Part shown: positions 1 through 5,503 of the stretch, piece after piece | How positions within the stretch are numbered: the first letter of the stretch is position 1 | How the letters are laid out: each line of letters starts with the position of its first letter | Assembly: GCA_964357385.1 (NCBI GenBank) | Contig: CAYHKW010000034.1 | Coordinates: 1-10,508, forward strand | Length of the DNA: 10,508 bases | Direction of reading: 5' to 3' | Origin: JAHFJA01 sp964357385 | GTDB taxonomy: Bacteria > Patescibacteriota > Patescibacteriia > JACQRZ01 | Notes under the pieces: model-generated | What the model was told of the DNA's origin: nothing | Databases searched by the model: none | What the model saw: only the letters and a program-made list of their open reading frames with translations | Made by a program: the position numbers and the translations under genes

Positions 1-507
1 AAAGGAACACTCAATACTGCGATTCTTGAAGTGATCGCCAATGCTGACATAATCTTGATCGTTCCAGGAAATTTATTTTCATCCCTCATACCGACCCTGC
101 TGGTTGATAATTTTGGTCAAATTATAAAAGCATCTAAGGCAAAGAAAATATATATCTGTAATCTTGTTACCAAACCAGGACAAACCGACGGTTTCAAGGT
201 GCATGATTTTGTAAATAAGATAGCGGAATATATTGGTGAGAATTGGTGCGATTTTGTCCTTTATAATACTGAACGACCTCCCGTGGAGTTGCTTGAAAAG
301 TATGCTAAAAAAGATGAACAATGGGTTGAGTACGATGAAAATATATTAAACACAATGAGATATACTTCACTGGGAATAAAACTCATTTCAGAGCATATTC
401 ACATTCAAGATCCTAATGACAAACTCATTACCCGAACGCTTATTCGCCATAATGCATACAAAGTAAGTAGGGCAATCATGCGTGTACATTACTTTGACGA
501 AGAGTAA
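1..507 (+). CDS. yvcK: YvcK/CofD-family protein, C-terminal part (5' end outside window)
   Basis: The reading frame is open from base 1, so the gene starts before the window; 168 codons are visible, ending in TAA at 505-507. The visible part has the YvcK/CofD pattern: an acidic-hydrophobic segment ADIILIVPGNLFSSLIP, then LLV, an alternating strand KKIYICNLVTKPGQTDGF and a downstream NTERPP. In this family the PG-x-L/Y-x-S-hydrophobic-hydrophobic-P and NL-x-T-x-PG-x-T motifs line the nucleotide-sugar or phospholactate binding cleft. In bacteria without F420, YvcK (GlmR) binds UDP-GlcNAc and links central carbon metabolism to cell-wall synthesis; I infer that role here, since CPR bacteria generally lack F420. 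The GTG at 31-33 is internal, not the start. A strong terminator follows directly. The family call is firm; the exact ligand is not. Confidence 0.82.
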   Translation, partial: KGTLNTAILEVIANADIILIVPGNLFSSLIPTLLVDNFGQIIKASKAKKIYICNLVTKPGQTDGFKVHDFVNKIAEYIGENWCDFVLYNTERPPVELLEKYAKKDEQWVEYDENILNTMRYTSLGIKLISEHIHIQDPNDKLITRTLIRHNAYKVSRAIMRVHYFDEE

Positions 508-510
508 ATT

Positions 511-540
511 AAAAGGAAGCAGAATTGTGCTTCCTTTTTT
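511..540 (+). terminator. Rho-independent terminator of the YvcK-family gene
   Basis: An 11-bp perfect stem (511-521 with 528-538) encloses a 6-nt loop (522-527) and runs into a T-rich tract to 540. It begins four bases after the stop codon of the upstream gene. Confidence 0.88.
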
Positions 541-546
541 AATATT

Positions 547-648
547 CTAATACAAATCAAATTGTTTTATCAGCTCTTGAGGTACAAAAAAGTTCTTTGA
601 TAGTTTTTTTGCGCAACCGTTTTACGGTATTCTCGTACTCAATATCGG
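547..648 (-). pseudogene. Frameshifted fragment: duplicated 3' end of the winged-helix-like gene at 2218-3048
   Basis: Read on the minus strand, this segment ends in a frame giving KNFFVPQELIKQFDLY and a TAG stop at 547-549. This is almost the same tail as the intact gene (KNFFVPQELINQFGLY, stop 2218-2220). Nucleotide identity is roughly 90% over the first ~75 bases. A run of seven T at 604-610, against six in the intact gene, shifts the frame. Upstream of it the other frame gives DIEYENTVKRLRKK, comparable to IERNRAKAKRLRKK. Similarity fades by about 640-650, so only the last ~33 codons are present. The 3' end of the small gene at 622-1044 runs into this fragment in a different frame. It is a direct repeat in the same orientation as the intact gene, not a functional gene. 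Confidence 0.82.
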
Positions 649-1044
649 AGTCAGGTAGATCTGATCATTCCTTACAACATCTTTTTCAGAACGCCATACC
701 GAAAAGCAATTTTGTGTTTTTGGATCAATTGCTAGAGGAACGACTTTTATTAAATGACACCTTGGGATAAATTCCTTAGTAATGTTATGAAGTGACGCGA
801 CCACTGTTTCTGACAAACACTTTAACACTATTGGTGTACGGGTAAGTTTTCTAAAAAGAGTGATAACAATTAATAACTCATCGCCCGAATCCGAAGACAC
901 TGGCAAGAGCACAGATATCTCTCTAGGGTTTACAACCCCCAATTCCTTAATCGAAATGATAGCATTCTTAATATCGCCGACTATCTTTTTATCTAATTCT
1001 TCTCCCATGAAACTTGGAAGACCATTCACTACAACCGTGACCAT
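622..1044 (-). CDS. Small hypothetical protein (140 aa), function unknown
   Basis: I do not recognise this protein with confidence. The start ATG at 1042-1044 is chosen because AGAGAGG (complement of 1053-1059) lies 8 nt upstream and a good sigma70 promoter lies just beyond; a start further upstream (1095) would fall inside the promoter. The N-terminal MVTVVVNGLP strand is followed by a helix (EELDKKIVGDIKNAIISIKE), a strand (REISVLLPVS), a second helix around residues 71-91 and a strand near 98-106 (LIKVVPLAI). This beta-alpha-beta arrangement vaguely recalls small tautomerase-like folds, but the catalytic N-terminal proline is absent, so that is only a guess. The last ~9 residues (LTPILSTRIP, stop at 622-624) are read out of frame through a duplicated fragment of a neighbouring gene, so the original C-terminus may have been replaced. 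Confidence 0.6.
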   Translation of the reverse strand: MVTVVVNGLPSFMGEELDKKIVGDIKNAIISIKELGVVNPREISVLLPVSSDSGDELLIVITLFRKLTRTPIVLKCLSETVVASLHNITKEFIPRCHLIKVVPLAIDPKTQNCFSVWRSEKDVVRNDQIYLTPILSTRIP

Positions 1045-1081
1045 TATAAATACCTCTCTTTTCAAACATAACAATACTGCA

Positions 1082-1109
1082 AGTATATACGGCATATGTT
1101 AAAAGTCAA
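1082..1109 (-). promoter_or_regulatory. Sigma70-type promoter of the small gene at 622-1044
   Basis: On the minus strand TTGACT (complement of 1104-1109) is followed after 16 nt by TATACT (complement of 1082-1087). Predicted transcription starts about 30 nt before the chosen ATG and includes its ribosome binding site. The -35 box abuts an EF-P gene remnant, just as at the methyltransferase gene at 1268-1993. Confidence 0.65.
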
Positions 1110-1115
1110 GACAAC

Positions 1116-1235
1116 CGCCCGGATTTTTTACCAACGCTCCCTTGTTTTGTAAAAGAAGGCGATGTAATTCGTATCAACACTGAAAGCGGTGAATACGTTG
1201 AACGAGTAAACTCGAGTTTATTGTTGGGTATGTAA
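1116..1235 (+). pseudogene. efp: Elongation factor P 3'-end remnant, copy 1
   Basis: The plus strand encodes the C-terminal OB domain end of EF-P: FVKEGDVIRINTESGEYVER (from about 1146), a characteristic D-x-I-R-I-x-T-x-x-G-x-Y-x-x-R signature. The frame continues to a TAA at 1233-1235. Immediately upstream the codons for NAPLF are in another frame: TTTT at 1145-1148 replaces TTT, a one-base insertion. Upstream of about 1116 nothing of the remaining EF-P (~140 residues) is seen, and a promoter for a minus-strand gene begins there. It is therefore a truncated, frameshifted 3' fragment followed by a terminator. A second copy lies at 2069-2184. Its protein signature makes the identification reasonably secure although no intact efp is in the window. 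Confidence 0.78.
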
Positions 1236-1261
1236 AAGGAACCGTTTTGGGTTCCTTTTTT
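1234..1261 (+). terminator. Rho-independent terminator after EF-P remnant 1
   Basis: A 10-bp stem AAAAGGAACC/GGTTCCTTTT (1234-1243 with 1250-1259) has loop GTTTTG and a run of T to 1261. It overlaps the stop codon of the EF-P remnant. The same hairpin recurs at 2184-2211. Confidence 0.88.
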
Positions 1262-1267
1262 GTATTT

Positions 1268-1993
1268 TCATGTTTGCTTCTGCGCACAGAAATAATATCG
1301 TTTGATACCTACTTTATTACAATAATCCACCGAATTAATCGTATCGAATCCTTCGTCTGAGAACATCTTAAACAATAATTCTTTACGAGGGATATAGACG
1401 ACATGCTCCGATAATTGACTAGGTACGATCATCAGACCGTATTCGTGCTCGTCCAATGAATATCTCTGCGAAAACTCCTTCATCAAACTATCATATGCTT
1501 CAGGATAGGGCATGTCACCGATCAGAATCATTGAAGAATGGTACGATGATATCTGCTTGATAAACCGCTCAAGATTAGTTCTCGAACCCAGCTCAGCAAG
1601 TGTTGCCCACTGAAAGGTTACTACACAAATACGATCTGCAGAGATTGAAGGGATAAACACCTTCATGTCTTCCATTATCACTCGCAGTCTCGAAAATCGA
1701 AGTGTATCTGAATACTTCAGGTCAGCAAGTAGTATGATAAAATTTCGTGCAATTTCAATCGCGGTAAAATGAGAATCAGAGTAACAATCAATCATCTCTG
1801 ACAACAATCTTCCATACCCTGCGCCCATGATGAAAAAATCAGGTGTTTTCTCTTTTATGAACGGCTGAAGGAGCGTATTAAATAATGCGAAATCATTTTC
1901 ATCATCAATACTTTCATCGGCCCATTTCTTTAAAAATTCACCAGTACCATAGAATGCCGATGCTATATCCGCCTGTTTGCTATAATCAATCAT
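1268..1993 (-). CDS. Class I SAM-dependent methyltransferase-like protein (241 aa)
   Basis: The start ATG at 1991-1993 is set by a near-perfect Shine-Dalgarno AAAGGAGGTG (complement of 1997-2006) 5 nt upstream and a sigma70 promoter beyond it; a longer frame to 2092 would cross the promoter and an EF-P remnant. Residues 52-64 (DFFIMGAGYGRLL) form motif I, the glycine-rich SAM loop, and AIEIA (78-82, acidic E80) is the end of strand 2 that binds the ribose. IMEDM (106-110) and ADRICVVTFQWATL (119-132) fit motifs III/IV. The C-terminal half holds strands typical of a Rossmann methyltransferase. The substrate is unknown; IGDMPYPEAY and KELLFKMFSDEGFD resemble small-molecule methyltransferases. 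It is a single-gene unit between two direct repeats of an EF-P tail plus terminator, which suggests acquired cargo. Confidence 0.78.
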   Translation of the reverse strand: MIDYSKQADIASAFYGTGEFLKKWADESIDDENDFALFNTLLQPFIKEKTPDFFIMGAGYGRLLSEMIDCYSDSHFTAIEIARNFIILLADLKYSDTLRFSRLRVIMEDMKVFIPSISADRICVVTFQWATLAELGSRTNLERFIKQISSYHSSMILIGDMPYPEAYDSLMKEFSQRYSLDEHEYGLMIVPSQLSEHVVYIPRKELLFKMFSDEGFDTINSVDYCNKVGIKRYYFCAQKQT

Positions 1994-2024
1994 CTTCACC
2001 TCCTTTAAATGAACTATTACGCCA

Positions 2025-2053
2025 ATAATACTAAAGAGGCTATATCTAGTCAA
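2025..2053 (-). promoter_or_regulatory. Sigma70-type promoter of the methyltransferase at 1268-1993
   Basis: On the minus strand TTGACT (complement of 2048-2053), a 17-nt spacer and TATTAT (complement of 2025-2030) form a near-consensus promoter. The transcript would begin about 25 nt before the ATG and carry the strong ribosome binding site. Confidence 0.75.
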
Positions 2054-2068
2054 CCTCATACCAAAAAC

Positions 2069-2184
2069 GCCCGAAGGCGGATTTATTACCAACGCTCCCC
2101 TGTTTGTAAAAGAAGGCGACGTGATTCAACACCGAAAGCGGTGAATATGTTGAACGAGTGAACTAGATATTATTGGGTATGTAA
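2069..2184 (+). pseudogene. efp: Elongation factor P 3'-end remnant, copy 2
   Basis: The plus strand encodes PEGGFITNAPLFVKEGDVI, the upstream part of the EF-P C-terminal domain, in one frame. Compared with copy 1 (1116-1235), five bases are missing after GTGATT, so the following SGEYVER-like codons lie in another frame; an in-frame TAG follows AAC near the end. The ancestral stop corresponds to 2182-2184 and overlaps a terminator. Copy 2 keeps the NAPLF/VKEGD junction that copy 1 lost, and copy 1 keeps the DVIRINTESG junction lost here. The two have therefore decayed independently from an intact ancestor. The rest of the gene is absent. Confidence 0.78.
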
Positions 2185-2211
2185 AAAGGAACCGTTTTGG
2201 GTTCCTTTTTT
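2184..2211 (+). terminator. Rho-independent terminator after EF-P remnant 2
   Basis: The stem 2184-2193 pairs with 2200-2209 around loop GTTTTG, with T to 2211. The hairpin is identical to the one at 1234-1261. It lies six bases from the convergent gene ending at 2218 and could also serve that gene. Confidence 0.88.
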
Positions 2212-2217
2212 GGTCTC

Positions 2218-3048
2218 TTAATACAAACCAAATTGGTTTATCAGCTCCTGAGGTACAAAAAAGTTCTTTGATAATTTTTTGCGCAAGCGTTTTGCTTTTG
2301 CACGATTGCGCTCAATCGTGAGTTTCACTTTTTTCTTTTCAATACCAATTTTTTGTAAACGAGCTTCTAGTTCTAAAAGGGTTGGGCTTGATTCATAACA
2401 AACCTCTATCTTAGAGGCTACACTTTTTGATAAACGGGTAGTAATAATATAATCATTAAAAATTGCAGGATAGTCTGTTTTTGGAAAAAACTCTGTCCCA
2501 GTGGCAACCTGCATATATTCATTCTGTAATTCTTTTTTCAAAGCGCGATCATGAACCGTATCTCCTCCTAATTGGCAAAATGCATATATTTTCTTCTCAA
2601 GAAATGAAGAAAAATATGCGTACTCACTTGCCTTTCGTGTTTCATCAAGATGGATCCAAATTTCATGTAATTCATAGAGAAAAATGGGATCATCGGGATG
2701 GGCTTTGTGTAATGGTAAAACAAGATTTTTCCATTGCTGGTCAAGATGAATCAGGGATGCAAGGTCAAAGCTAACCTTTTCTCCTTCTGCAAGTGTAATC
2801 CCCTGCACTGTTTTGCTTAATTTGTCCACTACATGACTCCTCCATTCTTCACTTAATGAGTATAAAATGCCTCGTTTTATAATAATCTCCTCAGACAAAA
2901 GAATACCCAGACTTTTATAGATACCTTGGATAGTTACCTCAGCATGCTCCTTATGAAGGAGGCTCTGAAGGTCTTTGACCTTACATGTATTGTCGAGAAG
3001 AAGCCGGACAATGCTGTCTTCAAGAGACTCTTTTGTTGAAAAAATCAT
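2218..3048 (-). CDS. Winged-helix-like putative DNA-binding protein (276 aa)
   Basis: Residues 7-72 look like a winged helix-turn-helix: helix ESLEDSIVRLLLDN, turn, helix KVKDLQSLLHK, recognition helix TIQGIYKSLGILLSEE and a wing IIIKRGILYSL. The middle (~75-210) is mixed helical with no motif I recognise. The end (~218-262) is very basic and probably coiled (LEARLQKIGIEKKKVK...KAKRLRKKL). It resembles proteins common in CPR genomes that are annotated as hypothetical or as transcriptional regulators; the role is inferred. The start ATG at 3046-3048 is preferred because a -10-like TATACT (complement of 3057-3062) ends 8 nt before it, giving a nearly leaderless mRNA. An ATG at 3064-3066 would add six residues but overlaps that box. 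The gene is divergent from the methyltransferase operon, so it could be its regulator. A frameshifted copy of its tail lies at 547-648. Confidence 0.72.
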   Translation of the reverse strand: MIFSTKESLEDSIVRLLLDNTCKVKDLQSLLHKEHAEVTIQGIYKSLGILLSEEIIIKRGILYSLSEEWRSHVVDKLSKTVQGITLAEGEKVSFDLASLIHLDQQWKNLVLPLHKAHPDDPIFLYELHEIWIHLDETRKASEYAYFSSFLEKKIYAFCQLGGDTVHDRALKKELQNEYMQVATGTEFFPKTDYPAIFNDYIITTRLSKSVASKIEVCYESSPTLLELEARLQKIGIEKKKVKLTIERNRAKAKRLRKKLSKNFFVPQELINQFGLY

Positions 3049-3056
3049 ATATTTAC

Positions 3057-3062
3057 AGTATA
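3057..3062 (-). promoter_or_regulatory. Putative -10 box of the winged-helix gene
   Basis: TATACT on the minus strand lies 8 nt from the chosen ATG, implying a very short or absent 5' leader. No good -35 box is visible (TTAAAC at 18 nt is weak), so the call is tentative. Confidence 0.4.
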
Positions 3063-3075
3063 GCATACTTTAAAC

Positions 3076-3167
3076 TTTTTGTTTAATTTTTTGTCATTAT
3101 GGCTTCTTTTTTTGTAATATTGATCATTTACGTCATAATTAGTTTATAAGTAAAAGTTAAACAAAAA
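3076..3167. promoter_or_regulatory. Divergent intergenic region with an 11-nt inverted repeat
   Basis: TTTTTGTTTAA (3076-3086) and its exact complement TTAAACAAAAA (3157-3167) lie just upstream of the divergent genes, the second ending one base before the ATG at 3169. They could be operator half-sites or shared promoter elements. A weak plus-strand promoter (TTGATC at 3120-3125, TATAAG at 3145-3150, 19-nt spacing) lies between. The region is AT-rich, so chance is possible. Confidence 0.35.
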
Positions 3168-3168
3168 T

Positions 3169-3840
3169 ATGACAAATTTATCAAAACAATATAACAATTT
3201 TAGTGAGTCATTTTCTCATTATGTCTCTAAAACAGATGACGTAATTCGAAGACCATTTTATGATTCTCTTACCTTTGATTTTAAAGGAAAAAAACTACTT
3301 GATATGGCATGCGGAGATGGTCAAGATATCCCCAATTATGAACAACGGGGTGCTCAGTGCTTTGGCCTTGATGCATCTGAAAAACTCATTGAGGAAGCAA
3401 AAAAGGTGCATCCCACTACAGAATTCAAGGTTGGCGATATGCGCGCTCTCCCCTATCAAGACAGCTCCTTTGATATCGTCGTTTCAAAGTATGCCGTTGG
3501 AACCGTCGAAGAGGTAGACACAATATTCTCTGAAGTCGCACGGATATTAAAGCCAGGAGGCATGTTTGCCTATTTGACGACTCACCCCTTAAGACTATTC
3601 ATGGAACAGCCTGATTCAAAGAAGGACTATTTCACACAGAAAAATGTCGACCTCTTAGTATTCGGGGGTGCATTTACCATTGTGGAACCGAGCCATACAT
3701 TCAACGAATTCTTCAGCCCCGAATATCTAAATCACTTCGACATGCTTTCCTTTTCGGAACACCATGACCCAGAGTCTGCTAACTTTCCTGGACGAGATAT
3801 CTATCCCGACTTCTTTATCGTCGTTGGTAAAAAGAAATAA
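3169..3840 (+). CDS. Class I SAM-dependent methyltransferase, UbiE/Methyltransf_11 type (copy 1 of tandem pair)
   Basis: A 223-residue, complete small-molecule-type methyltransferase. Motif I is LLDMACGDGQDI (43-54), the strand-2 acid is D68 in GLDAS, GDMRALP (89-95) is the adenine-contact segment, FDIVVSKYAV (101-110) is motif IV and LKPGG (127-131) is the turn before strand 5. These are classic Methyltransf_11 features; the methyl acceptor cannot be read from the sequence. The ATG at 3169 has no Shine-Dalgarno. It is the first gene of a three-gene operon: the next start is 4 nt after the stop. It is paralogous to the next gene along its whole length, sharing LSKQYN/LTKQYN at the N-terminus, DASEKL-x-EEAK, the HPLR/HPFR segment and EPSHT/EPTHT followed by E-x-x-SPE near the C-terminus. 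The shared C-terminal motifs define a particular subfamily. Confidence 0.9.
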   Translation: MTNLSKQYNNFSESFSHYVSKTDDVIRRPFYDSLTFDFKGKKLLDMACGDGQDIPNYEQRGAQCFGLDASEKLIEEAKKVHPTTEFKVGDMRALPYQDSSFDIVVSKYAVGTVEEVDTIFSEVARILKPGGMFAYLTTHPLRLFMEQPDSKKDYFTQKNVDLLVFGGAFTIVEPSHTFNEFFSPEYLNHFDMLSFSEHHDPESANFPGRDIYPDFFIVVGKKK

Positions 3841-3844
3841 ATAT

Positions 3845-4519
3845 ATGATTAATCAATTAACAAAACAATACAACAAGCTCGCCGTGTTATTCTCGCGTAT
3901 TCATGACGAAGGAAATAAATATAGCAATCGAGTATTCTATAACGTACTGCGTGCAAACAACCTTCAAGGGAAAAAAATTCTGGATCTTGGATGTGGAAAC
4001 GGTGCTGATATAGAATATTATAAATATCGCTTTGGTGACGCTGTTACTGGTGTTGATGCATCCGAAAAGCTTCTTGAAGAAGCAAAAGCAAAATCACTTG
4101 ATGTTTGTTTAGGCTATTTTGATCATATTCCTTTCGGGGATAGTGCATTTGACACTGTGATCTCAAAATATGCATTCCAAACTTCAGACAACATGAGCCA
4201 AATATATGAGGAAGTTTCTCGTGTATTACAGCCATCGGGAACGTTTATCTTCCTTGTGGTTCATCCCTTCCGACAGTTCTTTGAGAAGAAATCAGATCAT
4301 AAAAATTTCTTTGAAAAAACGATCGTCCAATCAGTGTTATTTGACGGTGAAGTGACAGTCGAAGAACCAACACACACCATGCAAGAATACTTGTCGCCTG
4401 AATTTTTCAAGCGCTTCTCCTTGCAGTCATATGTTGAAAAAGCAGATTTTCATTCAGCGGAAAGGATTGATGGTAATGAATATCCGACCTACATGATTAT
4501 ATCAGCAACCAAACGCTAA
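3845..4519 (+). CDS. Class I SAM-dependent methyltransferase (copy 2 of tandem pair)
   Basis: Paralogue of the preceding gene, 224 residues against 223. Motif I is ILDLGCGNGADI (45-56), the acidic ribose-binding residue is D71 in GVDASEKLLEEAK, motif IV is FDTVISKYAF (102-111) and the post-IV turn is LQPSG (128-132). The second half conserves HPFRQFFE, the EEPTHTMQEYLSPEF stretch and a closing strand YPTYMIISA. The ATG at 3845-3847 aligns with the paralogue's N-terminus (MINQLTKQYN against MTNLSKQYN); a start at 3764 inside the previous gene would be spurious. Four bases separate it from the upstream stop, so it is translated from the same mRNA. Both copies keep all SAM-binding motifs, so both are probably active; sequence divergence elsewhere suggests split substrates or an obligate heterodimer. 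Confidence 0.9.
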   Translation: MINQLTKQYNKLAVLFSRIHDEGNKYSNRVFYNVLRANNLQGKKILDLGCGNGADIEYYKYRFGDAVTGVDASEKLLEEAKAKSLDVCLGYFDHIPFGDSAFDTVISKYAFQTSDNMSQIYEEVSRVLQPSGTFIFLVVHPFRQFFEKKSDHKNFFEKTIVQSVLFDGEVTVEEPTHTMQEYLSPEFFKRFSLQSYVEKADFHSAERIDGNEYPTYMIISATKR

Positions 4520-4520
4520 T

Positions 4521-5048
4521 ATGAACATCGCAATTATTTCATCAGCACATCCCGAGCTGCCAAATTTTCTTGGACCAACACTTGATGTTCTGATCGCACA
4601 ATTAAAAACAATACCAAACATAAAAATTCTTACCGGTGGATCTCTTGGTATACCTGGCGAAATCGTAAAAAAAGCCAATAAAGCAGGTATTCACACTGTC
4701 GCCTACTCTCCTGATGAAGATAAAGAAAAACACCACAAACGACACGACAATCTTAGGTTGCACCACTTCAATGAAGTAAAGCATTTCCCCGGTTTCACCA
4801 TGCGAAGCCTTGAAATGATTAAGGACGCAGATTGTGTTATTGCCCTTAATGGGCGCATGGGCACTCTCTCTGAAATCACCATCGCGCTTGAAGAAGGGAA
4901 GAGAGTGGGCATTATCACAGGAACAGGAGGTATCGCTGATCATTTTGAAGATATCAGCGTATTCACTCAAAAAGATTTTTCGCAGAACTTATTCTTTTCT
5001 GATGATCCAAAAGAAGTGGTCAAGTGGGTTACCGGTAAACAACGTTAG
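4521..5048 (+). CDS. SLOG/LOG-family (TIGR00725-like) nucleotide-binding protein
   Basis: A 175-residue Rossmann-like protein of the SLOG superfamily (Lonely Guy, DprA/Smf and MoCo-carrier-like proteins). Strand 1 is MNIAIISSA; the first glycine motif is LTGGSLGIPGEIVKKA (37-52); R95 lies in FTMRSLEMI; DADCVIALNG (102-111) leads to the second glycine motif GRMGTLSEITIALEEGK (111-127). LOG phosphoribohydrolases have PGG-x-GT-x-x-E here; the E118 and GT are kept but PGG is replaced by NGR, so cytokinin-type nucleoside-monophosphate hydrolysis is uncertain, and it may be a nucleotide sensor or carrier. The start is one base after the previous stop, giving tight coupling to the two methyltransferases. 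That context hints at modification of a nucleotide or a nucleotide-derived small molecule, which is inference. No obvious terminator follows apart from the hairpin at 5061-5087. Confidence 0.8.
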   Translation: MNIAIISSAHPELPNFLGPTLDVLIAQLKTIPNIKILTGGSLGIPGEIVKKANKAGIHTVAYSPDEDKEKHHKRHDNLRLHHFNEVKHFPGFTMRSLEMIKDADCVIALNGRMGTLSEITIALEEGKRVGIITGTGGIADHFEDISVFTQKDFSQNLFFSDDPKEVVKWVTGKQR

Positions 5049-5060
5049 GTTCTACTGAGG

Positions 5061-5087
5061 GGCGTTATGGATTATGGTCATAACGCC
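5061..5087 (+). other. 9-bp hairpin after the methyltransferase operon
   Basis: GGCGTTATG (5061-5069) pairs perfectly with CATAACGCC (5079-5087) around a 9-nt loop. No T tract follows, so it is not a standard terminator; it may be a 3' stability or attenuation structure for the operon ending at 5048, or a binding site before the lipoprotein gene. Confidence 0.45.
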
Positions 5088-5130
5088 TACCAGTGGCAAA
5101 CGTAATGTCACTATATATTAGTTCCTTAAA

Positions 5131-5137
5131 GGAGGAG
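5131..5137 (+). promoter_or_regulatory. Strong Shine-Dalgarno of the lipoprotein gene
   Basis: GGAGGAG lies 5 nt before the ATG at 5143. Most plus-strand genes here lack such a site. Upstream TATATT (5114-5119) could be a -10 box, but no fitting -35 is visible. Confidence 0.7.
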
Positions 5138-5142
5138 AAAAA

Positions 5143-5499
5143 ATGAAAAGAATTATTTTGATTGGGTTTTGGTTGTGTATTACTGCATGTAATTCAAGTG
5201 AAGGTAAACAAGAGCTGGTTCGTGAAAGAGGTGCTTCTATTAAAGTATCCGAGGAAGCAAAAAAGAGATTCAAAAAAACAAAATGCGAACCTCTTAGTCC
5301 GGATATTGAACAAGCAAAACAAACAGCTGATATACTATTGAGAGGAGAGGAGGTCGAGTATTGGTGCTATACAAATCTCATTGAAATTTGGAGACTTGTA
5401 AAACAAAAGTATGATATTGACGAGAATACTTTGAAACTTATCATGAATGATAATGCGGAAGTGACACTTAGAAAACTCCCACAAAAGCAAAAAAAGTAA
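5143..5499 (+). CDS. Small predicted lipoprotein (118 aa), function unknown
   Basis: The N-terminus MKRIILIGFWLCITAC is a short lipoprotein signal peptide: two basic residues, a hydrophobic core and a lipobox ITAC, so C16 should be lipidated after cleavage and anchor the protein to the outer face of the membrane. The mature part is highly charged and helical (SEEAKKRFKKTK, DIEQAKQTADILLRGEEVEYW), with two further cysteines, C48 (KCEPL) and C75 (YWCYTN), that could form a disulphide. It ends in a lysine/glutamine-rich tail. I recognise no domain. The start is well supported by the adjacent strong ribosome binding site. The gene stands alone: a gap with a hairpin precedes it and a strong terminator begins 5 nt after its stop. 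Confidence 0.8.
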   Translation: MKRIILIGFWLCITACNSSEGKQELVRERGASIKVSEEAKKRFKKTKCEPLSPDIEQAKQTADILLRGEEVEYWCYTNLIEIWRLVKQKYDIDENTLKLIMNDNAEVTLRKLPQKQKK

Positions 5500-5503
5500 T
5501 CAC

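Larger units (their letters stand above)
1104..1264 (+). repeat. Direct repeat, copy 1: -35 box + EF-P tail + terminator
   Basis: This block matches 2048-2212 in the same orientation: AGTCAA at the left edge, CGCCCG, the ACCAACGCTCCC segment, the EF-P coding tail and the terminator hairpin. The copies differ by substitutions and small indels (one T inserted here; five bases missing in copy 2; a few bases missing here after CGCCCG). The methyltransferase gene at 1268-1993 lies exactly between the copies. Confidence 0.8.
2048..2212 (+). repeat. Direct repeat, copy 2: -35 box + EF-P tail + terminator
   Basis: Partner of the block at 1104-1264, same orientation, about 940 bases apart. The terminator portion is practically identical; the coding portion has diverged by point changes and indels. 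Confidence 0.8.

Noticed and set aside
860..1102. Plus-strand open frame of 80 codons
   Set aside because: It is antisense to the small gene at 622-1044, which has its own promoter and ribosome binding site.
1994..2092. N-terminal extension of the methyltransferase gene to an ATG at 2092 (33 more residues)
   Set aside because: It would cross the sigma70 promoter, the strong ribosome binding site and part of the EF-P remnant; the ATG at 1993 has an ideal Shine-Dalgarno.
2463..2774. Plus-strand open frame of 103 codons
   Set aside because: It is antisense to the winged-helix gene, with no ribosome binding site or recognisable sequence.
3764..3844. Earlier start for the second tandem methyltransferase, inside the first gene
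   Set aside because: The ATG at 3845 aligns with the N-terminus of the paralogue, and the extension lies in the coding sequence of gene 1.
4602..4970. Minus-strand open frame of 122 codons
   Set aside because: It lies wholly opposite the SLOG gene, which has clear family motifs; the antisense translation shows no domain.
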